A stretch of 64,000 nt of DNA, taken from the NCBI RefSeq assembly GCF_019236175.1, contig NZ_JAFAJM010000004.1, positions 1 through 64,000 on the forward strand, written 5' to 3'. Within the stretch, counting starts at the first letter, position 1, and every line of letters starts with the position of its first letter. Below, in pieces: positions 1 to 7,350 of the stretch. The translations under genes were made by a program, and so were the position numbers. Below the pieces are notes generated by a model that did not search any database, had not been told where the DNA came from, and was given only the letters and a program-made list of their open reading frames with translations. This stretch comes from Chryseobacterium sp. (GTDB taxonomy: Bacteria; Bacteroidota; Bacteroidia; Flavobacteriales; Weeksellaceae).

Positions 1-244
1 TAATCACGATCGAATAATTTTCGCCTTTCCCCAATGCAAACATAGCAGCTACAGCCCCTACGATCTGAAACAAAGCTGCTCCCGGAGCATGCGTTACTTC
101 AAGTTTTACGGCAGAGGAAATGTACTCTCCACAATCCCAGAAACTGAGGTAATGCTCAATGGTAGAGAGATAGGTAATCAGTGCAACAATAAAAAGGAAC
201 CATCCTAACGCGGTATTCCATTTTTTAAAAGACCAGTTTTTCAT
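1..244 (-). CDS. DUF2723 / glycosyltransferase family 117 membrane protein, N-terminal part
   Basis: This is the first 81 codons of a gene that runs off the left edge. The start ATG is the complement of 242-244. The product opens with a basic N-terminus and a hydrophobic helix (about residues 12-27). It then carries a block reading Phe-Trp-Asp-Cys-Gly-Glu (about 34-40) and a later His-Ala-Pro-Gly (about 51-54). This Asp/Glu-containing first loop is the signature of DUF2723 proteins, large polytopic membrane proteins now classed with GT-C glycosyltransferases (GT117) in Bacteroidota. The family is thought to transfer sugars from lipid carriers outside the membrane; which acceptor is used cannot be told here. 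Only the amino end is visible, so length and intactness are unknown. Confidence 0.8.
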   Translation of the reverse strand, partial: MKNWSFKKWNTALGWFLFIVALITYLSTIEHYLSFWDCGEYISSAVKLEVTHAPGAALFQIVGAVAAMFALGKGENYSIVI

Positions 245-339
245 ATGTCATGTTTTTCAATACCTAATAAAAACAACTCATCAGGGGTAAATATTACACC
301 GTTCATTAAAAATTCTAAACATTGTGAATTTTCATAAAA

Positions 340-369
340 AAACCTCCAGATAAAGAATCTGAAGGTTTA
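340..369 (-). terminator. Rho-independent terminator after the SDR gene
   Basis: An inverted repeat (AAACCTcCAGAT / ATCTGaAGGTTT) with a short AAAGA loop is flanked by A-rich and T-rich runs. It lies about 35 bases past the stop of the SDR gene and could work in both directions. Confidence 0.65.
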
Positions 370-402
370 TATTTTTCATATACTTAATGACTGAGTAACT
401 TC

Positions 403-1191
403 TCAATAGGTATTATTTAATCCCCCGTCTAAAGGGATACTGGTTCCGGTAAGATAAGAAGAATAATCTGATGCAAGAAAAGCCACCAGATGCCCGTATT
501 CTTCTGTTTTTCCAAATCTTTTCATCGGGATTTTATTTTCTCTTGTTTTTCTTATTTCTTCTTCTAATATTCCGGTTTGCTGTGATTCGCTGTTCATCAG
601 ATTTTGGATTCGCTCGGTATCAAAATAACCGGTAAGGACATTATTAATGGTAATATTATGCTGGGCTACTTCATTAGACAATGTTTTTGCCCAGGCTATT
701 ACTGCTGAACGAATGGAATTGGAAAGTGCCAGATTACCAATAGGTTCTTTGACAGATAGTGAAGAAACATTGATAATACGCCCGTACTTTTGCTGGATCA
801 TATGAGGCAAAGCCAGTAAAGTAGTTTCACATACCGTCTTAAACAGCAGATCAAAAGCCAGCTGATAATCATCAACATTCTTATCCAGGGCAAAGCCCGG
901 TACTGGACCATTGGTATTGTTAACCAGGATATCTACCGTATGATTGCTGAAATAGCCTGTAATTGTTTTCTTAAAATGATCAAAATCCGAAAAGTCTGCC
1001 ACCAGATAGTTGTGTTTTTGATCAGTACCGACAACAGGTAACGAAGCAACAGCGTCCTGTAGTTTTGCTTCGTTTCGGGCCATCAGGGTAACATTGGCTC
1101 CGCATTGAGCCAGTTCCTTAGCTATTCCTGCTCCTATTCCCTGAGTAGCTCCGCCTATTAAAGCATTTTTTGAAAAAAGTTGAATATTCAT
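403..1191 (-). CDS. SDR family oxidoreductase with degenerate catalytic site
   Basis: A 262-aa Rossmann-fold protein of normal SDR length. Residues 13-20 read GGATQGIG, an imperfect form of the TGxxxGIG cofactor loop, and an NNTNG segment near 90-94 replaces the usual NNAG. The conserved Ser is present in the strand ending NVSSLSV. The position where most SDRs have YxxxK instead reads SNSIR, so the catalytic Tyr and Lys are replaced by Ser and Arg. That pattern occurs in a beta-ketoacyl-reductase-like SDR subgroup known to deviate from the classical tetrad. The C-terminal LTGTSIPLDGG is typical of the family. The likely role is an NAD(P)-dependent keto/hydroxy conversion, but activity is uncertain. 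The gene stands alone, with a terminator after it; the RidA gene lies upstream in the same direction. Confidence 0.85.
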   Translation of the reverse strand: MNIQLFSKNALIGGATQGIGAGIAKELAQCGANVTLMARNEAKLQDAVASLPVVGTDQKHNYLVADFSDFDHFKKTITGYFSNHTVDILVNNTNGPVPGFALDKNVDDYQLAFDLLFKTVCETTLLALPHMIQQKYGRIINVSSLSVKEPIGNLALSNSIRSAVIAWAKTLSNEVAQHNITINNVLTGYFDTERIQNLMNSESQQTGILEEEIRKTRENKIPMKRFGKTEEYGHLVAFLASDYSSYLTGTSIPLDGGLNNTY

Positions 1192-1290
1192 AGTTCTCCG
1201 ATGATTACAAATTACAGGATAAATTTATGAAAAAGCACCGCAACCGGATATGAGATCCCATAGAAATAATCCATAGTCCTTATACACAAG

Positions 1291-1317
1291 AAAGCACCGG
1301 TAAAGGCCGATGCTTTG
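1291..1317 (-). terminator. Terminator after ridA-like gene
   Basis: A hairpin with stem AAAGCA/TGCTTT extended by CGG/CCG pairs lies about 20 bases downstream of the RidA stop. A short T-run follows on the minus strand. Confidence 0.6.
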
Positions 1318-1334
1318 TTTCTATATACGTTATT

Positions 1335-1724
1335 CTATTTAACGACTGTAGCTTCAAGCTCTACTTTCAGAGTCTCGAATAATCCGTTTACTTCCAGCAT
1401 TGTCAGGGCCTGTTCAATCTGATTTTCCTCAATCCACTCCTGAAGAATCGGAAAATAAGGCCAAAGTTCTTTTGCGGAAGTCGTATAGATATTCAGCCTT
1501 ACAATTCCTCTGCATTCGTAGCCTGCAGAGATGATGACTTTTTCCAGATTAGCAATGGCCTGTTCCAGCTGCGATTTCATATCTTTATCACTGGATGTGC
1601 CGTCTTCATCAATAGCGGCCTGACCGGAGCAATACAAGGTACTTTCAGCGTTCTTTACCTCGACAGCCTGAGAATAACTTCGCTCGTCCTGCCATTTCCA
1701 TGGGCTTACTGTTCTTTTTTCCAT
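1335..1724 (-). CDS. RidA/YjgF family protein
   Basis: A 129-aa protein of the size and fold of RidA proteins, trimeric enzymes that hydrolyse reactive enamine/imine intermediates released by PLP enzymes. The YCSGQAAID block (about 31-39) is the family strand with the Ser/Gly motif. The segment GIVRLNIYTT (about 73-82) carries the Arg that in active RidA members binds the substrate carboxylate. The C-terminus ends with LKVELEATVVK, close to the family's VEIEAIA ending. It is transcribed alongside the Crp-type regulator that starts upstream of it, with about 100 bases between them, so the two may share a transcript. The specific substrate cannot be told. Confidence 0.85.
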   Translation of the reverse strand: MEKRTVSPWKWQDERSYSQAVEVKNAESTLYCSGQAAIDEDGTSSDKDMKSQLEQAIANLEKVIISAGYECRGIVRLNIYTTSAKELWPYFPILQEWIEENQIEQALTMLEVNGLFETLKVELEATVVK

Positions 1725-1822
1725 TGTCTTGAATTTGTTATAGATTAGACTGCAAAATTGCAGCGTAGAGATAACAAAAGACTGTGACCCCGGTCACCAT
1801 TATAAAGTGAGGCAGGTCACAT

Positions 1823-2386
1823 TTACAAAGACAGCCGGCTTAATGTTTCTCTGGAGACGCCCAAATAAGCCGCTATAAGCGACTTGGGAACACGCTGAAT
1901 CAGTGAGGGGTATTTTTTTATCACTTGTTCATAACGCTCTTTAATTCCTGTTGTCATCGTGGAAACGATTCTTTGTTGTGCCGAAATAAAGCCCATATAA
2001 GCCTTTTCCAGGAAGAAACGCTCTATCTTCGGCAATGCTGTACATAATAGTCTGTAATCCTCCAAATTAAGGGCTAATACGTCCGTATCCTCAACACATA
2101 CCAATGACATGGCAGCCTTCGTCTGGTGATAGTAAGCCTGAAAATCAGTTTCCCACCAGTCTTCCATAGCAAAGCCTACAATATGTTCTTTTGCGGTCTC
2201 ATCGGTATAGACTAATTTTAAAAGCCCTTTGATGACAAAATAGTTATAAACAACCGGTTCACCTTCCTGAACTAAAAACTGATGTTTTTTGTATTTTTTA
2301 GGGATAAAAAAAGAAGAGATTATCCCGAATTCTTCATCTGTGAGCGGTATAATTTTCTCGATATGTATTCTTAGCGGATCAGACAT
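1823..2386 (-). CDS. Crp/Fnr family transcriptional regulator
   Basis: A 187-aa protein with an N-terminal cyclic-nucleotide-binding-like beta roll (about 1-120), including a VQEGEPVVYNYFVIKGLLKL segment. A dimerisation helix follows, then a C-terminal winged helix ending SLIAAYLGVSRETLSRLSL (about 169-187). The recognition helix is YLGVSRETLSRL. The protein is short for Crp and lacks most of the second wing; many Bacteroidota Crp-like regulators of 185-200 aa end in this way. The residues that bind cAMP in E. coli Crp are not preserved, so the ligand is unknown. It lies directly upstream of the RidA gene and may control it. A second Crp-like gene starts divergently about 380 bases away. Confidence 0.85.
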   Translation of the reverse strand: MSDPLRIHIEKIIPLTDEEFGIISSFFIPKKYKKHQFLVQEGEPVVYNYFVIKGLLKLVYTDETAKEHIVGFAMEDWWETDFQAYYHQTKAAMSLVCVEDTDVLALNLEDYRLLCTALPKIERFFLEKAYMGFISAQQRIVSTMTTGIKERYEQVIKKYPSLIQRVPKSLIAAYLGVSRETLSRLSL

Positions 2387-2762
2387 ATTCTGTTTATTGA
2401 TTCATAAAATTAGTCTTTTTTCTGAATGATGTTTACAACATTTTTTAAACATTCAGGCAGAATGAGACGATAACAACAGATTTTTCCTTAAAGTAACAAA
2501 TACAAAAATTTATATTTAAGTAAAATTTACATTAATTAAATTAACAATATATTAAATAATATATTAAAGCACATTAAATAGAAAAAGAATTAACAGAACC
2601 AACCGCCCTTAAATGCAAAGTATAATATTGGAAGATTATTTAGAAAAAAAAGAAATATCCGGTATAACGACAAGATGAAAGCAGGCTGAAAAGTTCTGTT
2701 TTGTACGAATTTCAAAGTGATTTGTTCTTTATAATTTGTATCTTAGTATCAAACAGACCTTA
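2387..2762. other. Divergent intergenic region between two Crp-like genes
   Basis: About 375 bases of AT-rich DNA with no credible coding frame. It must hold the promoters of both divergent regulator genes. I could not pick out a convincing -33/-7 pair of the Bacteroidota type. Confidence 0.5.
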
Positions 2763-3353
2763 ATGGATAGTATAGCATATTTCAAGATTTTAACGGGCAA
2801 GCTTCCATCTGTAAATGACTCCACTATTTTGCATCAGCTGGAAAGGCAATGCGAGATCATACATGTTGAAAAAGGAGAATCTTTAGTGGCATTTCAGTCC
2901 AGCAACCGAAAAATATACTGTATTGTTCAGGGAAGTTTTATCCGGAATATCATCACTTCAAAAGGGGAAGAAAAAACGGTGATGTTTCATACGGAAAGCT
3001 TTTGTGAGTTCTTAAAGTCTTATGATACGGTTTATTTCCATCAAAAAACAAATTATGAAATCAAAGCCAATGAGCCTTCGGTAGTCATTGCGGTTGATTA
3101 TGATTTTTTCTTTCAACTGATTAAAAATAACAGGGAGCTGCTTGAATTCTATACCCATAAAACTGAGGAACTCTTTCTGGCGGTCGATCTGTTCCGTAAT
3201 TTTCAGCTGGGTCTCACCAGTGAGGAGTACCTTAAATGGCTTTACGAGAATTATAATTTTCTTTTCCTTCGTTTTCCCGGGCAGAATATTGCCAGCTTTA
3301 TGGGAATTACCAATGTATGGCTGAGTAATTTAAAAGCGAAAATCACTTTTTAA
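2763..3353 (+). CDS. Crp/Fnr-like transcriptional regulator (cyclic-nucleotide-binding fold)
   Basis: The frame is open from a TTG at 2736, but the ATG at 2763 gives a normal N-terminus, so that start is chosen (196 aa). The N-terminal half is a cNMP-binding-type beta roll: VEKGESLVAFQ, then YCIVQGSFIRNI, then FCEFLKSYDT. The C-terminal 45 residues form a short helix-turn-helix ending FPGQNIASFMGITNVWLSNLKAKI, equivalent to the IASYLGI-pattern of Bacteroidota Crp homologues. The usual Ser-Arg of the recognition helix is replaced by Asn-Val-Trp, so DNA specificity has diverged. The alpha/beta hydrolase gene follows after about 60 bases in the same direction and is its most likely partner. The ligand is unknown. 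Confidence 0.75.
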   Translation: MDSIAYFKILTGKLPSVNDSTILHQLERQCEIIHVEKGESLVAFQSSNRKIYCIVQGSFIRNIITSKGEEKTVMFHTESFCEFLKSYDTVYFHQKTNYEIKANEPSVVIAVDYDFFFQLIKNNRELLEFYTHKTEELFLAVDLFRNFQLGLTSEEYLKWLYENYNFLFLRFPGQNIASFMGITNVWLSNLKAKITF

Positions 3354-3416
3354 ATTAATTTAAACAAAATTGTTGGCAGGTTTCCAATCTTTGCTTCAGA
3401 AATAAAAATACACACA

Positions 3417-4460
3417 ATGAAAAAACTGAAGTATGCTACGGCTATCTTATTGCTAGCCACAGCTTTTATACGAATTAAATCTCAAAATAAAACCTTATCA
3501 ATCACCGACAAAAGTACAAAAATGAAAACGTATCAGTCCGACAACCAAGCCTGGAGATTATTAAATGAATTACTTCCTGAAGACTTTCAGATCAAAGACA
3601 ATCATTTGCCCGTGGAAGAAGTATGGGAATGGAAAGGAAATAAAATCCATCTGGACCGGTATCCCAATCCGGATTCAAAATACAGAATCTTCCTGCATCA
3701 TGGCGTAGGCACCAACGGCAGACAGCTTAATATGATTTTCGGGCATAAAATGGCCGAATTGGGTTACGATGTCGTAGCGATTGATAATCTTGGATATGGC
3801 ATGACAGAAGTTTTTCAAAAAGATATTACTTATGACGACTGGGTTCATCTGTTTGCAGATTTCGTTAATGCTGAAACAAAAAGGGATCACAAGAAAACGA
3901 TTTTATACGGATTAAGCGCCGGCGGAATGCTGATCTACAATTCATCTGCTTTCATTGATGAAGTGGATGGAATGATCGGGATGTGTTTTCTGCAGAATGA
4001 CAATAAAACAGTGGGTAATGAAACTTCCAAGTATAAAGGTACGAACTGGCTTGTTGTTCCTTTAATGAAGAAACTGGCTGAAACAAAATCCAAAACCCAC
4101 TTAATAGCCATGAAAAATGTCTCCAAAATGAAAGCATTGGTTAATAATGAAAAAGCACTGGAAATATTCCTGAAAGATGATGCATCAGCGGGGGCTAAAG
4201 TACAATTGCAGTTTTTAGCGGATTATATGACGTACAAAGCACCTATCCCTGTTAATCAATACAATAAGGCTCCGATTTTATTAACACAGCCGGAACTGGA
4301 CAGATGGACTCCCCTGAAATTAAGTGAGATTTCCATGAAAGGAATAAAAGCTCCGTTCACTGTCAAACTGCTGGAAGGAGCCGGCCACTATCCTATAGAA
4401 GAAAAGGGGCTGAGACAATTAATTCAGTATTCTGATGACTTTATTAAATCTCTTCCATAA
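3417..4460 (+). CDS. Secreted alpha/beta hydrolase
   Basis: A 347-aa protein with an N-terminal hydrophobic segment (about 4-20) that looks like a Sec signal peptide. Visible alpha/beta-hydrolase landmarks are the oxyanion-hole segment HHGVGTNG (94-101), the nucleophile elbow GLSAGG with Ser167, and a C-terminal GAGHYPIEE giving the catalytic His. An acidic residue in the LTQPELDRWTP segment probably completes the triad. The fold covers esterases, lipases and peptidases; the substrate cannot be told. It follows the Crp-like regulator on the same strand and ends at a hairpin terminator. Confidence 0.8.
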   Translation: MKKLKYATAILLLATAFIRIKSQNKTLSITDKSTKMKTYQSDNQAWRLLNELLPEDFQIKDNHLPVEEVWEWKGNKIHLDRYPNPDSKYRIFLHHGVGTNGRQLNMIFGHKMAELGYDVVAIDNLGYGMTEVFQKDITYDDWVHLFADFVNAETKRDHKKTILYGLSAGGMLIYNSSAFIDEVDGMIGMCFLQNDNKTVGNETSKYKGTNWLVVPLMKKLAETKSKTHLIAMKNVSKMKALVNNEKALEIFLKDDASAGAKVQLQFLADYMTYKAPIPVNQYNKAPILLTQPELDRWTPLKLSEISMKGIKAPFTVKLLEGAGHYPIEEKGLRQLIQYSDDFIKSLP

Positions 4461-4471
4461 TATCGTCTTAC

Positions 4472-4508
4472 AAAAGCCTGCAGTGATTCCCCAGTCTGTA
4501 GGCTTTTA
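4472..4508 (+). terminator. Terminator after alpha/beta hydrolase
   Basis: An inverted repeat AAAAGCCTgCAG / CTGtAGGCTTTT with a 12-base loop lies just past the stop and ends in a short T-run. Confidence 0.65.
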
Positions 4509-4598
4509 TCTTTCATAATTCCGTCTTAATGCATCCTGTCTTTTCTATTTTAAGTCCTGTAGCCACCTTTTGAATTTTTAATGCAAAAAAAAACGTCA

Positions 4599-5198
4599 TC
4601 ATGGTTTTTGCAACAACTCGTTGATCTCGGTATAAAAAGATTCTTTGCTGTAATCAGCCAGTCCTTCATGATGAAGCCGGATTTCTCCTTTTTTATCAAG
4701 GATCACCGTAGTAGGTAACGAACCGCTGAAAAATTCTTTAGGAATACTCCCTGCAGGGGTCAGGAACGGGACAGAAAGTTCCTTTTCTTTTAGATAAACC
4801 TTACCGGATTCAGGTTGATCATCAAGATTTATAGTAAGAAAAACCATATCCGGGTGGTTTTTATACTGATTATAGAATTTCTGAACCGAAGGAAACTCGG
4901 CTCTGCATGGAGGACACCACGAAGCCCAGAAATTGATAAAAATAACTTTTCCTTTTAAGTCTGTCGTATTCACCAGACTTCCGTCTTCATTTTTTACGAG
5001 AAGATCAGCATGGGCCCTTACCGGATCATTTCCTTTATCTTTAGAAGATTCGGATATACCGGAATTCAGGATCCCTGTAGATGCCACCTGCCTCATTAGC
5101 CATGCCCGCGCATCAGTATTTACCAGCAGAATGATAAATAAAATAGTCAGAATGGCCGTAGACCAGTTATTCTTTATCCATTTTTTCAAATTTTCCAT
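4599..5198 (-). CDS. TlpA family thiol-disulfide oxidoreductase
   Basis: A 199-aa membrane-anchored thioredoxin-fold protein. Residues 13-27 form a transmembrane anchor that places the domain outside the cytoplasmic membrane. The active site WCPPC is at 94-98, inside the FINFWASWCPPCRAEFP strand/helix typical of TlpA/ResA proteins. A later LPTTVILDKKGEI gives the cis-Pro strand. Such proteins reduce disulfides in periplasmic substrates, for example during cytochrome c maturation. The gene is 44 bases downstream of the serine hydrolase gene on the same strand, so they may be co-transcribed. No obvious target gene lies nearby. Confidence 0.88.
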   Translation of the reverse strand: MENLKKWIKNNWSTAILTILFIILLVNTDARAWLMRQVASTGILNSGISESSKDKGNDPVRAHADLLVKNEDGSLVNTTDLKGKVIFINFWASWCPPCRAEFPSVQKFYNQYKNHPDMVFLTINLDDQPESGKVYLKEKELSVPFLTPAGSIPKEFFSGSLPTTVILDKKGEIRLHHEGLADYSKESFYTEINELLQKP

Positions 5199-5242
5199 AC
5201 TTTTTACTCTGATACAATTCTTCAGTAAAAATACATTTTTAA

Positions 5243-7006
5243 TTATAGTGCTTTTAAAGCCTTAGCTGCATTTTCATTTTCAGGATTTATTTCCAAGGCT
5301 TTCAGATAGGTTTGTTTCGCTTTTTCTTTTTGGCCAGCTTTCAGATAGGCTTCTCCCAAGCCATTATACACCCCTTTATTTTCGGGATATAATAACGCTA
5401 ATGTTCTGAAAACATCAATTGCCTGGGTCGTTCTCTTTTCGCGGATCAGGTCGTATCCTATATTATTTAAAAAATCTTCAGAAAGAAAATAATGATCCGG
5501 ATTGTCAGATTTGGCCTTCCGAAAAGCTTCTGTGCCCTGATCAAAATTGCCCGCCATAATCAGTTCCATTGGTGTCTTTTCTTCGTTTTCCATCTGAGGA
5601 TTTCTGGACCGGACGGTTTTATCCTGTAAAACAAGCACAAGTTCCAGCTTTCCTGTCTGTACATTTTTTACAAACTCGAACGTAAACTCTGAATTCCGTG
5701 CTGCATAGGTATTTTTTCTTACTTTAAGAAGTTCCATTGGATCCAGTATATCATTGGTAATCAACATTAGTTTTTCTTTTTCACGATATACTCTGAAAAG
5801 TCCATAATGATCAAATTGATACCGACCGACATTCCGGCTGAAATCCTCCTCCGTTAACGGCAAAATCTGATGGGCTGCATTCACAAAGCCGGGCCACTTA
5901 TACACTGCTGCTACAGATCGTACTAATTCTTCTATAAAATCAGGTTTATTGGTATTGGTTAAAATAACCACACCATCTCCACTCGTTTTACTTCCTATAA
6001 ATTTACTGGAAAAACCTTCATTCCAGCCTCCATGGGTAAAATAAGCTTCCTTGTTTCTATTTTCCAGAAAGATGCCAAGTCCTTCAAACTTATCAAAGAA
6101 AGGGCTTGTAAATTCTTCAGCCATTTTCTTGGAAATAACATTATTACTTGTATTGCTGAGCGTATTCTGAACGTCAATAACAAATCTGGCAAGGTCCTCA
6201 GCTGTTGTCCATAAGCCTGCAGCAGCCATTTCAGGATAGATATGATACCTTCCCTGAACTCTTTTTCCATCCATATCATATGCTGTTGCAGCCCATTGCA
6301 TCTGAGTTTCAGGTAATGGCTGTACAAAAGTACTGTTTTTCATGCCCAACGGCACCAGTACATTATCCTTCATAATGTCTGGAAAGCCTTTACCTTCAAT
6401 ATCTATGAGCATCTGCTGCATGACACAATATCCGCCTCCCGCATACCGAAAAGATTTACCCGGAGCCTGATCTACAATAACTGCTGAGGTATTCGAAGGA
6501 TTTTGTCCGTTCAAAACCTGAATCAGGGAAGGAATTTGTTTTCCTGATTCATATCCCGGGAAACCACTCACCGTAAAGCCGGCGGTATGACTGGCTATAT
6601 TTTTAAGACTTACTTTTTTTTCTTTTGTAAACTGATTTTCAGGAATCTTCCACGAAGTCAGATAAGTATTGACATCTGCGTCCGGATCCAGCTTTCCTTG
6701 TTCCACTACCTTTAATGCAGCATAAACACTTACCGGTTTACTCATAGAAGCTGCCTGAAACAACGTTTTGGAAGTAACCGGAGTTTTAGATTCCACATCG
6801 GCGAATCCATAGGTTTTGCTCCAGATTACTTTAGAATTTTTAATAACGGCAATGCTTAGTCCGGGAACGTTATAGTATTTCATCCGGGAAGCCAGCGTCC
6901 ACAGTGCTTCGCCTTCAAAACGGGTACCCGGCATCAGTCCTGATTCCACTTCGGAAATTTTCTTATTTATTTCAGATTTTACCTGGGCTGAAATGGGAGT
7001 TCCCAT
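5243..7006 (-). CDS. Serine hydrolase (beta-lactamase/class C-like) with TPR tail
   Basis: A 587-aa protein as written from ATG 7006. The beta-lactamase-related domain (about 20-370) has the SxxK motif S87-M-S-K90, the Tyr motif YAG at 188-190 and an HGGWNEG block in place of the KTG box. A middle beta domain (about 380-470) follows. The C-terminus carries about two tetratricopeptide repeats (about 500-587). Such proteins act as D-aminopeptidases, esterases or carboxypeptidases. The ATG at 7006 falls inside a signal peptide: the frame stays open for 19 more codons to 7063, reading KAKAHFYIAFTLGI just before it, then meets TAA at 7064-7066. No ATG, GTG or TTG is available there, only ATT at 7061-7063 and an internal CTG. 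Either a rare start codon is used or the original start was lost. Confidence 0.85.
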   Translation of the reverse strand: MGTPISAQVKSEINKKISEVESGLMPGTRFEGEALWTLASRMKYYNVPGLSIAVIKNSKVIWSKTYGFADVESKTPVTSKTLFQAASMSKPVSVYAALKVVEQGKLDPDADVNTYLTSWKIPENQFTKEKKVSLKNIASHTAGFTVSGFPGYESGKQIPSLIQVLNGQNPSNTSAVIVDQAPGKSFRYAGGGYCVMQQMLIDIEGKGFPDIMKDNVLVPLGMKNSTFVQPLPETQMQWAATAYDMDGKRVQGRYHIYPEMAAAGLWTTAEDLARFVIDVQNTLSNTSNNVISKKMAEEFTSPFFDKFEGLGIFLENRNKEAYFTHGGWNEGFSSKFIGSKTSGDGVVILTNTNKPDFIEELVRSVAAVYKWPGFVNAAHQILPLTEEDFSRNVGRYQFDHYGLFRVYREKEKLMLITNDILDPMELLKVRKNTYAARNSEFTFEFVKNVQTGKLELVLVLQDKTVRSRNPQMENEEKTPMELIMAGNFDQGTEAFRKAKSDNPDHYFLSEDFLNNIGYDLIREKRTTQAIDVFRTLALLYPENKGVYNGLGEAYLKAGQKEKAKQTYLKALEINPENENAAKALKAL

Positions 7007-7066
7007 TATTCCGAGAGTGAATGCAATATAGAAATGAGCTTTGGCTTTCAGGGATTTTGAAATTTA

Positions 7067-7350
7067 GTCTGTCAAAAATAGAACTTTAGAACGAGTCTTC
7101 ATTAAATAATTCTCCACTCATTGGATAATTAACTGAAAATTATACTCATAATAATATTATGTTTCACATAAGTTCTATTATCTTTGCCAGTGGAGCTTTC
7201 CGAACATTTTTCTATTAAAAAGACCGGTTAGGAAATTAATTTATTCAATACTCAATTTTTGTGTAACTAATTCCCTTTATCTCCAACTAATTGGACATCA
7301 ATAAACTATTTACTATAGAGAAAGATATACTTCTTTTTTAAACAAAACTA
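7067..7350. other. Divergent intergenic region before TonB receptor
   Basis: AT-rich and without a credible gene. A 12-codon stretch beginning with ATG at about 7100 on the minus strand is in frame with the serine hydrolase but ends in the TAA at 7064-7066. A possible promoter for the TonB receptor lies at 7179-7186. Confidence 0.5.
7179..7186 (+). promoter_or_regulatory. Candidate -7 element (TAnnTTTG) for the TonB receptor gene
   Basis: TATCTTTG fits the Bacteroidota -7 consensus TAnnTTTG. No clear TTTG is seen at the -33 position, so support is weak. It would give a leader of about 160 bases. Confidence 0.3.
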
